The notes under the pieces: generated by a model
What the model was told of the DNA's origin: nothing
Databases searched by the model: none
What the model saw: only the letters and a program-made list of their open reading frames with translations
Shown: positions 1 through 11,150 of the stretch, piece after piece
Layout of the letters: every line of letters starts with the position of its first letter
Numbering within the stretch: the stretch's first letter is position 1
Assembly: GCF_900112675.1 (NCBI RefSeq)
Contig: NZ_FOMQ01000003.1
Coordinates: forward strand, 388,507 to 452,506
Direction of reading: 5' to 3'
Origin: Paracidovorax konjaci
GTDB lineage: Bacteria > Pseudomonadota > Gammaproteobacteria > Burkholderiales > Burkholderiaceae_C
DNA length: 64,000 nucleotides
Position numbers and translations under genes: made by a program

Positions 1-582
1 GCAAGACCTGGGCGTGCGGATCGAGTACGTGGATTCGACCTTCGCCTCCGTCGCGCACGATCTGCTGGTACGGCGCTGCGACGTCGCCATGTTCGCCGTC
101 GGCATGATGCAGCCGCGCATGCAGGAGGTGCGATTCAGCCAGCCCTACCTGCGCAGCGACATGTACGCCATCACCACCAAGATCAATCCGGTGGTGCAGC
201 AGTGGTCGGACATCGACCGGCCCGGCGTGGCGGTGGCGGTGCAGAGCGGCACCCTCATGCAGACGGTGCTGGTCGAGCGCCTGAAGAACGCGACGGTGGT
301 GCCGGTGCAGCTGCCCGAATCCCGCGAACGCGAATTGATTTCGGGCCGGGTCGATGTGTTCATGACCAATTACGCCTATGCACGCCGGCTGATGGAAAGC
401 GCCGACTGGGCACGGCTGATCCAGCCACCCACCCCGTTCTTCGTGATCCCCGCGGCCTATGCGGTGCGCCCCGGCGATGCCGATTGGCTGGCGGAAGTGG
501 ATGCCTTCGTGGCGCGCATCAAGAGCGACGGCCGGCTGCAGGCTGCCGCGCAGCGCCACGGACTCGGACCGCTGGTGGTCCC

Positions 583-586
<4 letters not shown>
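1..586 (+). CDS. Periplasmic amino-acid-type substrate-binding protein, 5' truncated
   Basis: The reading frame is open from the first base of the window, so only the C-terminal part (about 194 residues) is present. The sequence fits the second lobe and hinge of an extracellular solute-binding protein of family 3, with the pattern 'DVAMFAVGMMQPRMQEVRFSQPY' split over residues 25-50 and a later 'GRVDVFMTNYAYA' segment where the ligand pocket closes. Such proteins bind amino acids or related small ligands in the periplasm. Its stop codon overlaps the ATG of the downstream sensor kinase in an ATGA junction, so the two are translationally coupled. No permease or ATPase is nearby, which suggests a sensing rather than a transport role. 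The ligand cannot be read from the sequence. Confidence 0.8.
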
Positions 587-3117
<2,531 letters not shown>

Positions 3118-3139
3118 GGCCTACCGGCCGCCGTCTGCG

Positions 3140-4060
3140 TCAGGGCGCTGCCGGGCCGTAATCCACGGCCCGCGAGAGCCGCGCATCGGCATGCCAGGCC
3201 CAATACAGGTCCACGAGCCTGCGGGTGACAGGCCCCACGGCGCCGTCCGCCACCGGCTGGCCGTCGATGCGTGTGACGGGCAGCACGCCGCCGCCGGAGG
3301 TCGACAGGAACACCTCGCGCGCACCGCGCAGTTCGGCGGCCGGCAGGGCGCGCTCCGCGAGCGGCAGACCGAGCGAGTGCGCCATCTCGATCACCGTGCG
3401 CCGCGTGATGCCCTCCAGCATGCCGTGCGCGGGCGTCACGAGCGTGCCGTCCGCCGCCACGCAGAACACGTTGAATCCGGGCCCCTCGACCACATGGCCG
3501 GCGCCATCGGTGAGCACCACGGTATCGCTGCCCGCATCCAGCGCCCCCAGCAGGCCCATGGTGAGGTCGTTCCAGTGGTAGTTTTTCACGCGCGGGTCCA
3601 CGCTGCCCGCGGGAATCCGCTGCACGCCGCTCACGGCAAGGTGCAGCCCGCGCTCGCGCTGCCCGGCATTGGCGATCCAGACATAGGGCACGGCGAAGGC
3701 ATAGAACCGGTTCACCGCCTCGCGTGGATCGCGCGATCCCCAGCGCGGCTGCCCCCGCGTGGCGATCATCTCCACATAGGAATGCCGCAGCCCCGACAGG
3801 CGCACGCACTGCTCCAGAACGGCGGTGACGCCCTCCGGCGACAGGCCCGGATCGAGCCGCAGCCGTTCGCAGCTCGCGAAGAAGCGCTCCAGGTGCGCAT
3901 CGAGGCGGAAGAACGCGCCCTCCCACACGGTCACCACGTCGTAGGTGGCATCGGAACGCAGGAAGCCCCAGTCGGTGATCGGAATGCTCGCCTCGGCGAT
4001 GGGCAGATAGCGGCCCTGCACGAAAGCGGCGCCGTCGGAAAAGTCGGGTAAGGTGTTCAT
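3140..4060 (-). CDS. Class IV aminotransferase (D-amino-acid transaminase-like)
   Basis: A 306-residue PLP-dependent fold-type IV enzyme of the D-alanine transaminase / branched-chain aminotransferase / aminodeoxychorismate lyase superfamily. The start 'MNTLPDF' at 4060 is chosen because the reading frame further upstream is proline/glycine-rich and has no family similarity. The Schiff-base lysine is about Lys159 in the segment VDPRVKNYHWNDL, and the phosphate-binding region includes GPGFNVF and FLSTSGGGVLPV near residues 195-270. The N-terminal 'ITDWGFLRSDATYDVVTVW' pattern is typical of D-amino-acid transaminase relatives. It catalyses amino transfer between an amino acid and a 2-oxo acid; the substrate is not determined. 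It is transcribed away from the DUF427 gene. Confidence 0.85.
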   Translation of the reverse strand: MNTLPDFSDGAAFVQGRYLPIAEASIPITDWGFLRSDATYDVVTVWEGAFFRLDAHLERFFASCERLRLDPGLSPEGVTAVLEQCVRLSGLRHSYVEMIATRGQPRWGSRDPREAVNRFYAFAVPYVWIANAGQRERGLHLAVSGVQRIPAGSVDPRVKNYHWNDLTMGLLGALDAGSDTVVLTDGAGHVVEGPGFNVFCVAADGTLVTPAHGMLEGITRRTVIEMAHSLGLPLAERALPAAELRGAREVFLSTSGGGVLPVTRIDGQPVADGAVGPVTRRLVDLYWAWHADARLSRAVDYGPAAP

Positions 4061-4215
4061 GCGGGGCATTTCAGCCCCACCGCCGCATCCGCGCAAGGGC
4101 TGCCGCGCCAGCCACCCCTCTCACCGGCCGGCGCTGCAGGCGCCCCCGCCGCGTCTGCAGCGCCCCGCCCTCCCGGGCAGCACCGCAACCGACATACACA
4201 TCCACGGACATCCCC

Positions 4216-4497
4216 ATGAAAGCCATCTGGAACGGCGTGGTCGTCGCCGAAAGCGACGACACGGTCCTCGTCGAGGGCAACCACTATTTTCCCGAAGCCG
4301 CGCTCAAGCAGGAACACTTCACCTTCAGCAACCACCGCACGAGCTGCCCCTGGAAGGGCCAGGCCACCTACCGGTCGCTGCTGGTGGCCGGAGAACTCAA
4401 CCCGGACGCCGCCTGGACCTACGCCGACCCGCTGCCCGAGGCCGAAAACATCCGCGGGCGGTTCGCTTTCTGGAAAGGCGTCAAGGTCCAGCCTTGA
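4216..4497 (+). CDS. DUF427 domain-containing protein
   Basis: A 93-residue soluble protein that corresponds to a single DUF427 domain over its whole length. Visible family marks are the opening MKAIWNGVVVAESDDT, the central NHYFPEAALKQEHF, the SCPWKGQATY segment with its cysteine and tryptophan, and the closing ENIRGRFAFWKG. The biochemical function of this family is unknown to me. It has its own start at 4216 with no close upstream gene on the same strand, and is followed by a gene-free repeat-bearing stretch. It is probably monocistronic and divergent from the aminotransferase. Confidence 0.85.
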   Translation: MKAIWNGVVVAESDDTVLVEGNHYFPEAALKQEHFTFSNHRTSCPWKGQATYRSLLVAGELNPDAAWTYADPLPEAENIRGRFAFWKGVKVQP

Positions 4498-4524
4498 GCC
4501 CGGCCGCGGGAGGTCCGGGCTGCC

Positions 4525-4611
4525 GCGGTTATCCCTGCGGGCACTGGACAATCATGTGGATAACTCCGGCAAGACACTGTACGGCCACCGCAAGTGCTTG
4601 ATTCATATGGA
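4525..4611 (+). repeat. Direct repeat copy 1 with perfect DnaA box
   Basis: First of two ungapped direct repeats offset by 135 bases, about three quarters identical over 87 bases. It contains GGTTATCC at 4527-4534 and TGTGGATAA at 4555-4563. The latter is the reverse complement of TTATCCACA, the high-affinity DnaA box. The two half-motifs form an inverted repeat enclosing a conserved TGGACAAYCATGT core. The copy ends in a conserved TTGATTCA segment. No dnaA, dnaN or rpmH gene is in the window. Confidence 0.6.
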
Positions 4612-4659
4612 GAAGCAACCCGATGCCTGTTTTTTGGGCAACCGCCGCGCTCCGGCCAT

Positions 4660-4746
4660 GCGGTTATCCCGCCCCGCGCTGGACAACCATGTGGATAACC
4701 CGGGACAAGCGCTGTATGGCAGCGGCAAGTCGTTGATTCACAAGGA
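4660..4746 (+). repeat. Direct repeat copy 2 with perfect DnaA box
   Basis: Second copy of the 87-base unit. GGTTATCC at 4662-4669 and GGATAACC at 4693-4700 are perfect 8-base inverted arms, and TGTGGATAA at 4690-4698 is again a perfect DnaA box in the same orientation as in copy 1. Conservation of the boxes, the arms and the intervening TGGACAAYCATGT while the flanks have drifted argues that the motif is functional rather than a recent duplication. Confidence 0.6.
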
Positions 4747-4803
4747 TTTGTCTCCCGGTGCCTGCCAATTAAGCAGTGGACAGCCTGCCGGGCCGGCCGC
4801 AAA

Positions 4804-4826
4804 TTTGCTACCAAATTAATAGCAAA
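4804..4826. repeat. AT-rich intergenic palindrome (copy A)
   Basis: TTTGCTA - 9 bases - TAGCAAA, a 7-base perfect inverted repeat in an AT-rich island. Nearly the same element is at 48428-48449, with the same 9-base spacing, and a related shorter form is at 28579-28595. See the separate finding on this family. Confidence 0.65.
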
Positions 4827-4892
4827 CTATTGAATGAATCCGGCGGCATGGACCGGTTTTCATCCCAATCACCCATCCCCGCAGCTTTGCCG

Positions 4893-5192
4893 ATGACTTC
4901 TCCCCCTCCCGCCATTCCCTTTTTCGTCGCCAGGATCGGCGACGACGGCACCCAGTGCGACGCCTGGCCCGAGCAGACGCTGCTCCAGTCCATCGAACAG
5001 GGCGGCCTCGATTGGCCCAGTTCATGCCGCAACGGCACCTGCCGCACCTGCATCGGCGTGCTCGCCCACGGCACGGTGCGCTATGCCATCGAGTGGCCCG
5101 GGCTATCTTCCGAGGAAAAAGCCGAAGGCTGCGTCCTGCCGTGCGTGGCCTACCCCACGAGCGACCTGCAACTCGAAGCGCCCGCCATCTGA
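4893..5192 (+). CDS. 2Fe-2S plant-type ferredoxin
   Basis: A 99-residue ferredoxin of the plant/chloroplast [2Fe-2S] type. The cluster ligands are seen in [13 protein letters not shown] (C-X4-C-X2-C) and a fourth cysteine in [10 protein letters not shown] about 30 residues later. It would carry single electrons for an oxygenase, desaturase or similar partner, which is not evident nearby. I place the start at the ATG at 4893. In-frame ATGs at 4776 and 4848 would add a tail encoded by the palindrome-bearing spacer, which is unlikely. The gene reads toward the DUF2235 gene with a 133-base gap. Confidence 0.85.
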   Translation: MTSPPPAIPFFVARIGDDGTQCDAWPEQTLLQSIEQGGLDWPSSCRNGTCRTCIGVLAHGTVRYAIEWPGLSSEEKAEGCVLPCVAYPTSDLQLEAPAI

Positions 5193-5325
5193 CGCCCGCA
5201 CGCCCCGGCGCCGGGCGGTGCCTCATCCGCGCAACGGTGCGATGCCGCCCCGGGTGCGCCACCCTTGCGGGCACCGGGGGGCGTTCGCCAGAATGGTCCA
5301 TCCACCAAGAACGAGGGAGAGGACC

Positions 5326-7065
5326 ATGATCGAACCCATCCACGCGGCGGCAGCGCCGCAGCGGATTTCCGGCGTGCGCGCGGCAGCCTCGCAGGAGGCG
5401 GCGGCCGGCGGCCTGGTGCCCACGCGCGACGAGGTGCTGCGGCAGTGCATCGAGGCGCAGGAGCGGTGGGCCGCGGCGCCGGGGCGCAACCTGGTGCTGC
5501 TCTTCGACGGCACGGGCAACATCCTGGGCAACGAGCAGGATACCAATGTCGTCAAGCTCCTGCGCATGCTGGACAAGGGCCCCGCCGCGGATGGCCAGGG
5601 CCCCGAGCAACTGGTCTACTACGACCCGGGCGTGGGCACGGCCAACGTGTTTCCCGCGGCCAACCCGGGCTCGGAACTGCGCGAGACCGCCGAACGGCTC
5701 GCCGGGCTGGCGCTGGGCAGCGGCGTGTTCCCCAACATCGCGGGCGCCTACGAGTTCCTCGTGCGGACCTACCGCGAGGGCGACCGCATCTACCTGCTGG
5801 GCTTTTCCCGCGGCGCCTTCACGGCGCGCGCGGTGGCCGGCATGGTCAACATGTACGGGCTCATCCATCCAGAGGGGCTGCCGTTGCTCGACAGCCTGGT
5901 GCGCACGTACTTCGCGCCGCCGCGCCGCAGGAACCGCGCAGGCACGCGGCAGCGCGAGGAGTTCGCGCGGGACGTGATCGACAACTTTTCCCTGGGCCGC
6001 ACGCCGCTGGTGCATTTCGTCGGCGTGTGGGACACGGTGGAATCGATCGGCAGCGGTGCCCTCGGCGGCATCAAGATCACCAACTCCACCGACTTCGCAC
6101 GCAAGCGCTTCGTGCACGTGCGCCACGCCATGTCGCTGTACGAATCGCGCAGACCCTACACCCCGCGCCGCTACACCGACCCGCAGTTCACCGCGCAGGA
6201 GCGGCCGCAGCGCAGCTTCGCGCAGCGGTGGTTCCGCGGCGTGCACAGCGACGTGGGCGGCTCCTACGCGCGCGACGGCCTCTCCCAGATCACCCTGCGC
6301 TGGATGGCCGAGGAAGCCTTCGCCCAGGGCCTGCGCCTGGACCGCAGCCAGTTGCGGCCCGGCGATCCGCTCACGGCCATGCACGACCAGGCCTACGACT
6401 GCCCGTACTGGGTCTGGGCCGGGCTCGACGCGCGCGAGCGCCACCCCAACGACACCATCGATGCGAGCGCGCTGCCGGTGGCGGCCGCCGTGCCGGCGGA
6501 CCACGTGCCGCGCACCCAGCCCTGGCGCGCCCTCGGCTGGGTGCTGCCGGTGGTGGTGGCGGCGCTCTTCGTGGGCACCGCCCTGGCCGACCGCGGCGCC
6601 TGCGCGCTGGATGGCGCGCCCGCCTGGGTGCGCCTGCTGCCCTCGGCCCACCAGCTCACCGCCCACTGGCATGCCGAATGGGGCATCACCTGCGCGGCCA
6701 ACGCCGTGCACCGCGCCATCGCCTGGGATTGGGCCTTGATCGCCGCCTATGCCGCGTGGATCGCCTATCCGCTGGCCTGGGCGCTGCGCCGGCTGGTCGC
6801 CGCGGCCGTGCCCCGCGGCAGGCGCCTGGGCTGGCTCGCGCGCTACGCGAACGCGTTCATGGCCCTGCTGCTGGTGTCGGACGTGGCCGAAAACCTCGCC
6901 ACGCTGCGGACCGCCGAGCCCCTCTGGCCCACGGTGCTGTCGGCCGCCAGCGTCTCCAAGCTGGCCTGCCTGGCGCTGCTGGGCACGGTGCTGATCCAGG
7001 CCGCGCTGGCCCGCACGCCCCGCCCCGCAAGGGCTTCCGCTCCGGGCGACAGCCGACTGCACTAA
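5326..7065 (+). CDS. DUF2235 family hydrolase with C-terminal membrane region
   Basis: A 579-residue alpha/beta-hydrolase-like protein of the DUF2235 / T6SS phospholipase Tle1-like family. The core begins with [11 protein letters not shown] at about residue 55. The nucleophile elbow GFSRG is at residues 159-163 (Ser161), followed by [11 protein letters not shown] conserved FVGVWDTV segment and HSDVGGSY, which probably supplies acidic and histidine residues, come later. After about residue 400 there are several hydrophobic stretches, so the C-terminal third is probably membrane-embedded. The ATG at 5326 has a GGGAGAGGA ribosome-binding site. No VgrG, PAAR or immunity-like gene is adjacent, so a secreted effector role is not supported by context; a housekeeping lipase-like role is equally possible. 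Confidence 0.8.
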   Translation: MIEPIHAAAAPQRISGVRAAASQEAAAGGLVPTRDEVLRQCIEAQERWAAAPGRNLVLLFDGTGNILGNEQDTNVVKLLRMLDKGPAADGQGPEQLVYYDPGVGTANVFPAANPGSELRETAERLAGLALGSGVFPNIAGAYEFLVRTYREGDRIYLLGFSRGAFTARAVAGMVNMYGLIHPEGLPLLDSLVRTYFAPPRRRNRAGTRQREEFARDVIDNFSLGRTPLVHFVGVWDTVESIGSGALGGIKITNSTDFARKRFVHVRHAMSLYESRRPYTPRRYTDPQFTAQERPQRSFAQRWFRGVHSDVGGSYARDGLSQITLRWMAEEAFAQGLRLDRSQLRPGDPLTAMHDQAYDCPYWVWAGLDARERHPNDTIDASALPVAAAVPADHVPRTQPWRALGWVLPVVVAALFVGTALADRGACALDGAPAWVRLLPSAHQLTAHWHAEWGITCAANAVHRAIAWDWALIAAYAAWIAYPLAWALRRLVAAAVPRGRRLGWLARYANAFMALLLVSDVAENLATLRTAEPLWPTVLSAASVSKLACLALLGTVLIQAALARTPRPARASAPGDSRLH

Positions 7066-7198
7066 AATCGCCGCCTTCGGAGCGTCCTGCGCTCCCACAC
7101 CGCGCGGCGCGGCCGCCCTGGTCCGCCTCCCGCAGCCAGGGCGCCGCCCGGCGCGGGCACGCGGCACCCGCCCGCGGACCACCCGAAAGCCTGCCTCC

Positions 7199-8320
7199 AT
7201 GAACACCCCCCTCTCCCCTGCGCCCATCTCGCCGGTCGAAGACATCGTGGCCGAGATGCGCGCCGGGCGCATCGTCATCCTCGTGGACGAGGAAGACCGC
7301 GAGAACGAAGGCGACCTGGTCCTGGCCGCCGACCACGTCACCCCCGAGGCCATCAATTTCATGGCCCGCTTCGGGCGGGGCCTCATCTGCCTGACCCTCA
7401 CGCGCGAACGCTGCGAACTGCTGCGCCTGCCCCCCATGGTGCCCCGCAACGGTACCAAGATGGGCACGGCCTTCACGGCCTCCATCGAGGCGGCCGAGGG
7501 CGTGACCACCGGCATCTCCGCCGCCGACCGCGCACGCACCGTGCAGGCCGCAGTGGCCCCGGGCGCCCGGGCCGCCGACCTGGTGCAGCCCGGACACATC
7601 TTCCCCCTGCAGGCCGTGGATGGCGGCGTGCTCATGCGTGCGGGCCACACCGAAGCCGGCTGCGATCTCGCCGCCATGGCCGGCTGCAGCCCCTCCTCGG
7701 TCATCTGCGAGGTCATGAAGGACGACGGCACCATGGCCCGCCTGCCGGACCTGCAGCTCTTCGCGGCCGAGCACGGCCTGAAGATCGGCACCATCGCCGA
7801 CCTGATCCACTACCGCAGCCGCCACGAATCGCTCGTGCACAAGGTGGGCACGCGCCCCCTGCAGACGGCCGCCGGTGAATTCATCGCCCATGCCTTCCGC
7901 GACGGCCCCAGCCAGTCCGTGCACCTCGCGCTGGTGCGCGGCACCTGGACCGAGGGCGACAGCGTGCCGGTGCGCGTGCACGAGCCGCTCTCGGTGCTGG
8001 ACGCGCTGGAAGTGGGCCGCGACATGCACTCCTGGGGCCTGGATGCCAGCCTGCGCTACATCGCGCAGCAGGGCTGCGGCGTGGCCGTACTGCTCAATTG
8101 CGGCGAAAGCGCCGAGCAGTTGCTGACCCAGTTCGACGGCACGGCCCGTGCGGCGCACGCGCCCGAGCGCGGCCGCATGGACCTGCGCACCTACGGCGTG
8201 GGCGCGCAGATCCTGCGCGAGTGCGGCGTCACCCGCATGCAACTGATGGGGCAGCCGCGCCGCCTGCCGAGCATGACCGGCTACGGCCTCGAGATCACCG
8301 GATACATCCCCAAGGAATAA
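7199..8320 (+). CDS. ribB: 3,4-dihydroxy-2-butanone 4-phosphate synthase with degenerate GTP cyclohydrolase II domain
   Basis: A 373-residue RibBA-shaped protein. The N-terminal half (about residues 10-210) is a complete RibB that makes dihydroxybutanone phosphate from ribulose 5-phosphate: [12 protein letters not shown], then [13 protein letters not shown]. The C-terminal half has the RibA fold with a [17 protein letters not shown] segment. At the zinc-binding position, where RibA has three cysteines after VRVHSEC, it reads [16 protein letters not shown] and lacks them. GTP cyclohydrolase II activity is therefore improbable, as in the RibBX type described in other proteobacteria. It precedes ribH. 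The 133-base leader shows no FMN riboswitch that I can recognise. Confidence 0.9.
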   Translation: MNTPLSPAPISPVEDIVAEMRAGRIVILVDEEDRENEGDLVLAADHVTPEAINFMARFGRGLICLTLTRERCELLRLPPMVPRNGTKMGTAFTASIEAAEGVTTGISAADRARTVQAAVAPGARAADLVQPGHIFPLQAVDGGVLMRAGHTEAGCDLAAMAGCSPSSVICEVMKDDGTMARLPDLQLFAAEHGLKIGTIADLIHYRSRHESLVHKVGTRPLQTAAGEFIAHAFRDGPSQSVHLALVRGTWTEGDSVPVRVHEPLSVLDALEVGRDMHSWGLDASLRYIAQQGCGVAVLLNCGESAEQLLTQFDGTARAAHAPERGRMDLRTYGVGAQILRECGVTRMQLMGQPRRLPSMTGYGLEITGYIPKE

Positions 8321-8393
8321 CGGCCCGGGCCGACCCATGGACCGGCGCCTCCCGGAGATTTGAGGGGCAAGAAAGAACAAAAGGCATAGCAAC

Positions 8394-8858
8394 ATGTTTG
8401 GCGCAGACAAAGGAACCGCGGACACGCTCGACGGCAAGAAACTGCACATCGGCATCGTCCAGGCCCGCTTCAACGAAAGCATCACCGACGCGCTGGCCGC
8501 CGCCTGCCGCGAGGAACTGCTGGCCCTGGGCGTCCAGGAAAAGCACATCCGCCACGTGCGCGTGCCCGGCGCCCTCGAAGTGCCTCTGGCGCTGCAGGCC
8601 CTGGCCGAGCAGGACGAATACGACGCGCTGATCGCGCTGGGCTGCATCATCCGCGGCGAGACCTACCACTTCGAACTGGTGGCCAACGAATCCGGCGCCG
8701 GCGTGACGCGCGTGTCGCTCGACACCCAGACCCCGATCGCCAACGCGATCCTCACCACCGAGAACCTCGAGCAGGCCGTCGCGCGCCAGACCGAAAAGGG
8801 CCGCGACGCGGCCCGCGTGGCGGTGGAAATGGCCAACCTGCTGGAGGAACTCTCGTGA
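8394..8858 (+). CDS. ribH: 6,7-dimethyl-8-ribityllumazine synthase
   Basis: A 154-residue lumazine synthase, the penultimate enzyme of riboflavin synthesis, which condenses 5-amino-6-ribitylamino-uracil with dihydroxybutanone phosphate. Family segments are [12 protein letters not shown] near the N-terminus, [12 protein letters not shown] in the middle, and [21 protein letters not shown] with the catalytic histidine. Length is normal. It lies 73 bases after the ribB gene, and its last codons overlap the GTG start of nusB, making a ribB-ribH-nusB transcription unit. Confidence 0.96.
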   Translation: MFGADKGTADTLDGKKLHIGIVQARFNESITDALAAACREELLALGVQEKHIRHVRVPGALEVPLALQALAEQDEYDALIALGCIIRGETYHFELVANESGAGVTRVSLDTQTPIANAILTTENLEQAVARQTEKGRDAARVAVEMANLLEELS

Positions 8859-9430
8859 GCGACGATTTCTCCGCAACGCCACCCGGCGGCAACGCGAACG
8901 GCGGCAGCGGCAGCAAGCGCCCGCCGCGCCAGCCGCGCACCGGCACCACCTCCACCGGCGCACGCAAGGCCGCGTCCAAGTCCACGCGCAGCCGCTCGCG
9001 CGAATTCGCGCTGCAGGCGCTCTACCAGCACCTGGTGGGCCGCAACGACGCCACGGCGATCGACGTCTTTACGCGCGATCTCTCGGGCTTCCACAAGGCC
9101 GACGCGGCCCACTACGACGCACTGCTGCACGGCTGCATCGAGAACGCGGCATCGCTGGACGCGCTCATCGCGCCGCAGCTCGACCGCAAGATGGACGAGA
9201 TCTCTCCGATCGAGCACGCGGTCATGTGGATCGGCGTGTACGAGTTCCAGCACTGCCTGGACGTGCCATGGCGTGTGGTCATCAACGAGTGCATCGAACT
9301 GGCCAAGGAATTCGGCGGCACCGACGGGCACAAGTATGTGAATGCCGTGCTCAACGGGCTGGCCCCCACGCTGCGCGCCACCGAAGTGGCGGCCGACCGC
9401 CCGGCAGGCAGCGCCGGCAAGCCGGCCTGA
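8855..9430 (+). CDS. nusB: Transcription antitermination factor NusB
   Basis: A 191-residue NusB. The helical RNA-binding and NusE-binding fold starts at about residue 48 with [15 protein letters not shown] and continues through [15 protein letters not shown] and the closing [28 protein letters not shown]. NusB with S10 binds boxA RNA in rRNA operon leaders. The first 45 residues are a glycine/serine/lysine-rich tail longer than in E. coli NusB. The GTG start at 8855 overlaps the ribH stop, so translation is coupled. Linkage of nusB to riboflavin genes is common in bacteria. Confidence 0.95.
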   Translation: MSDDFSATPPGGNANGGSGSKRPPRQPRTGTTSTGARKAASKSTRSRSREFALQALYQHLVGRNDATAIDVFTRDLSGFHKADAAHYDALLHGCIENAASLDALIAPQLDRKMDEISPIEHAVMWIGVYEFQHCLDVPWRVVINECIELAKEFGGTDGHKYVNAVLNGLAPTLRATEVAADRPAGSAGKPA

Positions 9431-9506
9431 ACCCTTTTCGCGCCGCACCGGCCGCTCCCCGCGGGCGCCGCCGGCCGCGCCCCGCCTCTCTGCGAAGCCC
9501 TCCTCC

Positions 9507-10691
9507 ATGAAGTTCTCCTCGCGCGCCGAACGCATCGAACCCTTTTACGTGATGGAAATCGCCAAGGCGGCGCAGGCCCTGGCGCGCGACGTGGCGCACG
9601 GCCCGGAGCCGATGATCTTCCTCAACATCGGCGAGCCCGACTTCACCGCCCCGCCGCTGGTGCGCGAGGCCGCGGCACGCGCGGTGCGCGACGGCGCCAC
9701 GCAGTACACCAACGCCCTGGGCCTGGACGCGCTGCGCGAACGCATCAGCGGCTGGTATGCGCAGCGCTTCGGTGCCGAGGTGCCCGCACGCCGCATCGTG
9801 GTCACGGCCGGTGCCTCGGGCGCCTTGCAGCTCGCCTGCCTGGCGCTGATCGAAGCCGGCGACGAGATCCTCATGCCGGACCCGAGCTACCCCTGCAACC
9901 GCCATTTCGTGAGCGCCGCGGAAGGCCGGGCGGTGCTGGTGCCCGCCACCGCCGAGGAGCGCTACCAGCTCAGCGCCGACAAGGTCGCCGCCCACTGGGG
10001 GCCCCGCACCCGGGGCGTGCTGCTGGCGTCGCCCTCCAACCCCACCGGCACGTCCATCGCGCCGGACGAGCTGCGCCGCATCCACGCCGCCGTGCAGTCG
10101 CGCGGCGGCGCCACGCTCATCGACGAGATCTACCTGGGCCTGTCGCACGAAGACGCCTTCGGCCAGACGGCCTTGGCCATCGACGAGAACGTCATCAGCA
10201 TCAACAGCTTCAGCAAGTACTTCAACATGACCGGCTGGCGGCTGGGCTGGATGGTCGTGCCCGATGCCATGGTGCCGGTCGTCGAGCGGCTGGCGCAGAA
10301 CCTCTTCATCTGCCCCAGCACCGTGGCGCAGCATGCGGCGCTGGCCTGCTTCGAGGCCGAAAGCATCGCCGAATACGAACGCCGCCGCGCCGAGTTCAAG
10401 GCACGGCGCGACTATTTCATCCCGGCGCTGGAGTCGCTCGGGCTGCAGGTGCCCGTGCGGCCCGACGGCGCCTTCTATGCCTGGGCCGATTGCACCGCCG
10501 CCGCGCAGCGCCTGGGCGTCGGCGGCAGTTGGGACTTCGCCTACGAGGTCATGCACCGCGCCCACCTCGCGATCACGCCGGGGCGTGACTTCGGCAGCCA
10601 TGCGCCCGAGAACTTCGTGCGCTTTTCCACCGCGAACTCGATGCCGCAGCTCCAGGAAGCCGTGGCACGCCTCTCCCGCCTGCTGGGCTGA
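9507..10691 (+). CDS. Class I/II pyridoxal-phosphate-dependent aminotransferase
   Basis: A 394-residue fold-type I aminotransferase. It shows FLNIGEPDFTAPPLV at the N-terminus, VTAGASGALQLACLAL for the cofactor region, SPSNPTGT, and the PLP lysine in NSFSKYFNMTGWRLGW. The C-terminus carries the substrate carboxylate arginine in NFVRFSTANS. It transfers amino groups between an amino acid and a 2-oxo acid; the exact substrate is not clear from sequence. The start at 9507 follows a TCCTCC stretch and gives the normal family length; longer frames upstream lie in low-complexity sequence. It sits between nusB and ybgC on the same strand. Confidence 0.88.
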   Translation: MKFSSRAERIEPFYVMEIAKAAQALARDVAHGPEPMIFLNIGEPDFTAPPLVREAAARAVRDGATQYTNALGLDALRERISGWYAQRFGAEVPARRIVVTAGASGALQLACLALIEAGDEILMPDPSYPCNRHFVSAAEGRAVLVPATAEERYQLSADKVAAHWGPRTRGVLLASPSNPTGTSIAPDELRRIHAAVQSRGGATLIDEIYLGLSHEDAFGQTALAIDENVISINSFSKYFNMTGWRLGWMVVPDAMVPVVERLAQNLFICPSTVAQHAALACFEAESIAEYERRRAEFKARRDYFIPALESLGLQVPVRPDGAFYAWADCTAAAQRLGVGGSWDFAYEVMHRAHLAITPGRDFGSHAPENFVRFSTANSMPQLQEAVARLSRLLG

Positions 10692-10727
10692 TCCGCCCAC
10701 GGCCCCGCACTCCAGCCCATCTGCCCC

Positions 10728-11150
10728 ATGACCTTCGAATGGCCCGTGCGCATCTACTGGGAGGACACGGATGCCGGCGGCATCGTGTTTTATGCCAACT
10801 ACCTGCGCTTCTTCGAACGTGCGCGCACCGAATGGCTGCGCTCCCTGGGCCTGGGGCAACAGCGCCTGCGGGAACTCACCGGCGGCATGTTTGTCGTAAC
10901 GGACGCCCGCGTACGCTATGTGCGGCCCGCGCGCCTCGACGATGAACTGATTGTTACGGCCGTGCTGGAGGAAAGCGGACGGGCATCCATGACAATACGC
11001 CAGCAGGCGCTCCTGAAAACGGAGCACGTGCCAGAATCCACCCCCGAGCTTCTGTGCGAGGGCACCATCCGCATCGGATGGGTCGATGCCTCCACGCTGC
11101 GACCCGCCCGCATTCCCGGCCACCTTCTGGAACAACTCTCACCATCATGA
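10728..11150 (+). CDS. ybgC: Tol-Pal system acyl-CoA thioesterase YbgC
   Basis: A 140-residue hot-dog-fold thioesterase. The diagnostic N-terminal segment YWEDTDAGGIVFYANYLRFFERARTEWL contains the catalytic aspartate. The family hydrolyses short or medium acyl-CoA (or acyl-ACP) thioesters and is the usual first gene of tol-pal clusters. Its stop overlaps the ATG of tolQ in an ATGA junction, which confirms the operon and the choice of tolQ start. Confidence 0.94.
   Translation: MTFEWPVRIYWEDTDAGGIVFYANYLRFFERARTEWLRSLGLGQQRLRELTGGMFVVTDARVRYVRPARLDDELIVTAVLEESGRASMTIRQQALLKTEHVPESTPELLCEGTIRIGWVDASTLRPARIPGHLLEQLSPS

Larger units (their letters stand above)
4498..4892. other. Gene-free stretch with DnaA-box repeats and a palindrome
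   Basis: These 395 bases separate the DUF427 gene from the ferredoxin gene. They hold two diverged direct copies of an approximately 87-base unit, each with a DnaA-box consensus, and then an AT-rich palindrome at 4804-4826. Short open frames crossing the region (for example 4556-4819) show no protein-like character and run through the repeats, so I do not call genes here. Confidence 0.6.

Noticed and set aside
4556..4819. Small 87-codon frame in the repeat-bearing spacer
   Set aside because: It runs through the two repeats and the palindrome, and has no ribosome-binding site or protein-like pattern.
7066..7198. Possible FMN riboswitch before ribB
   Set aside because: The 133-base leader lacks the conserved FMN aptamer blocks and is too short and GC-rich for the full fold.
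4816..7794. A 992-codon minus-strand frame over ferredoxin, DUF2235 and ribB
   Set aside because: All three plus-strand genes have clear family motifs; the antisense frame has low-complexity Arg/Ala/Gly composition only.
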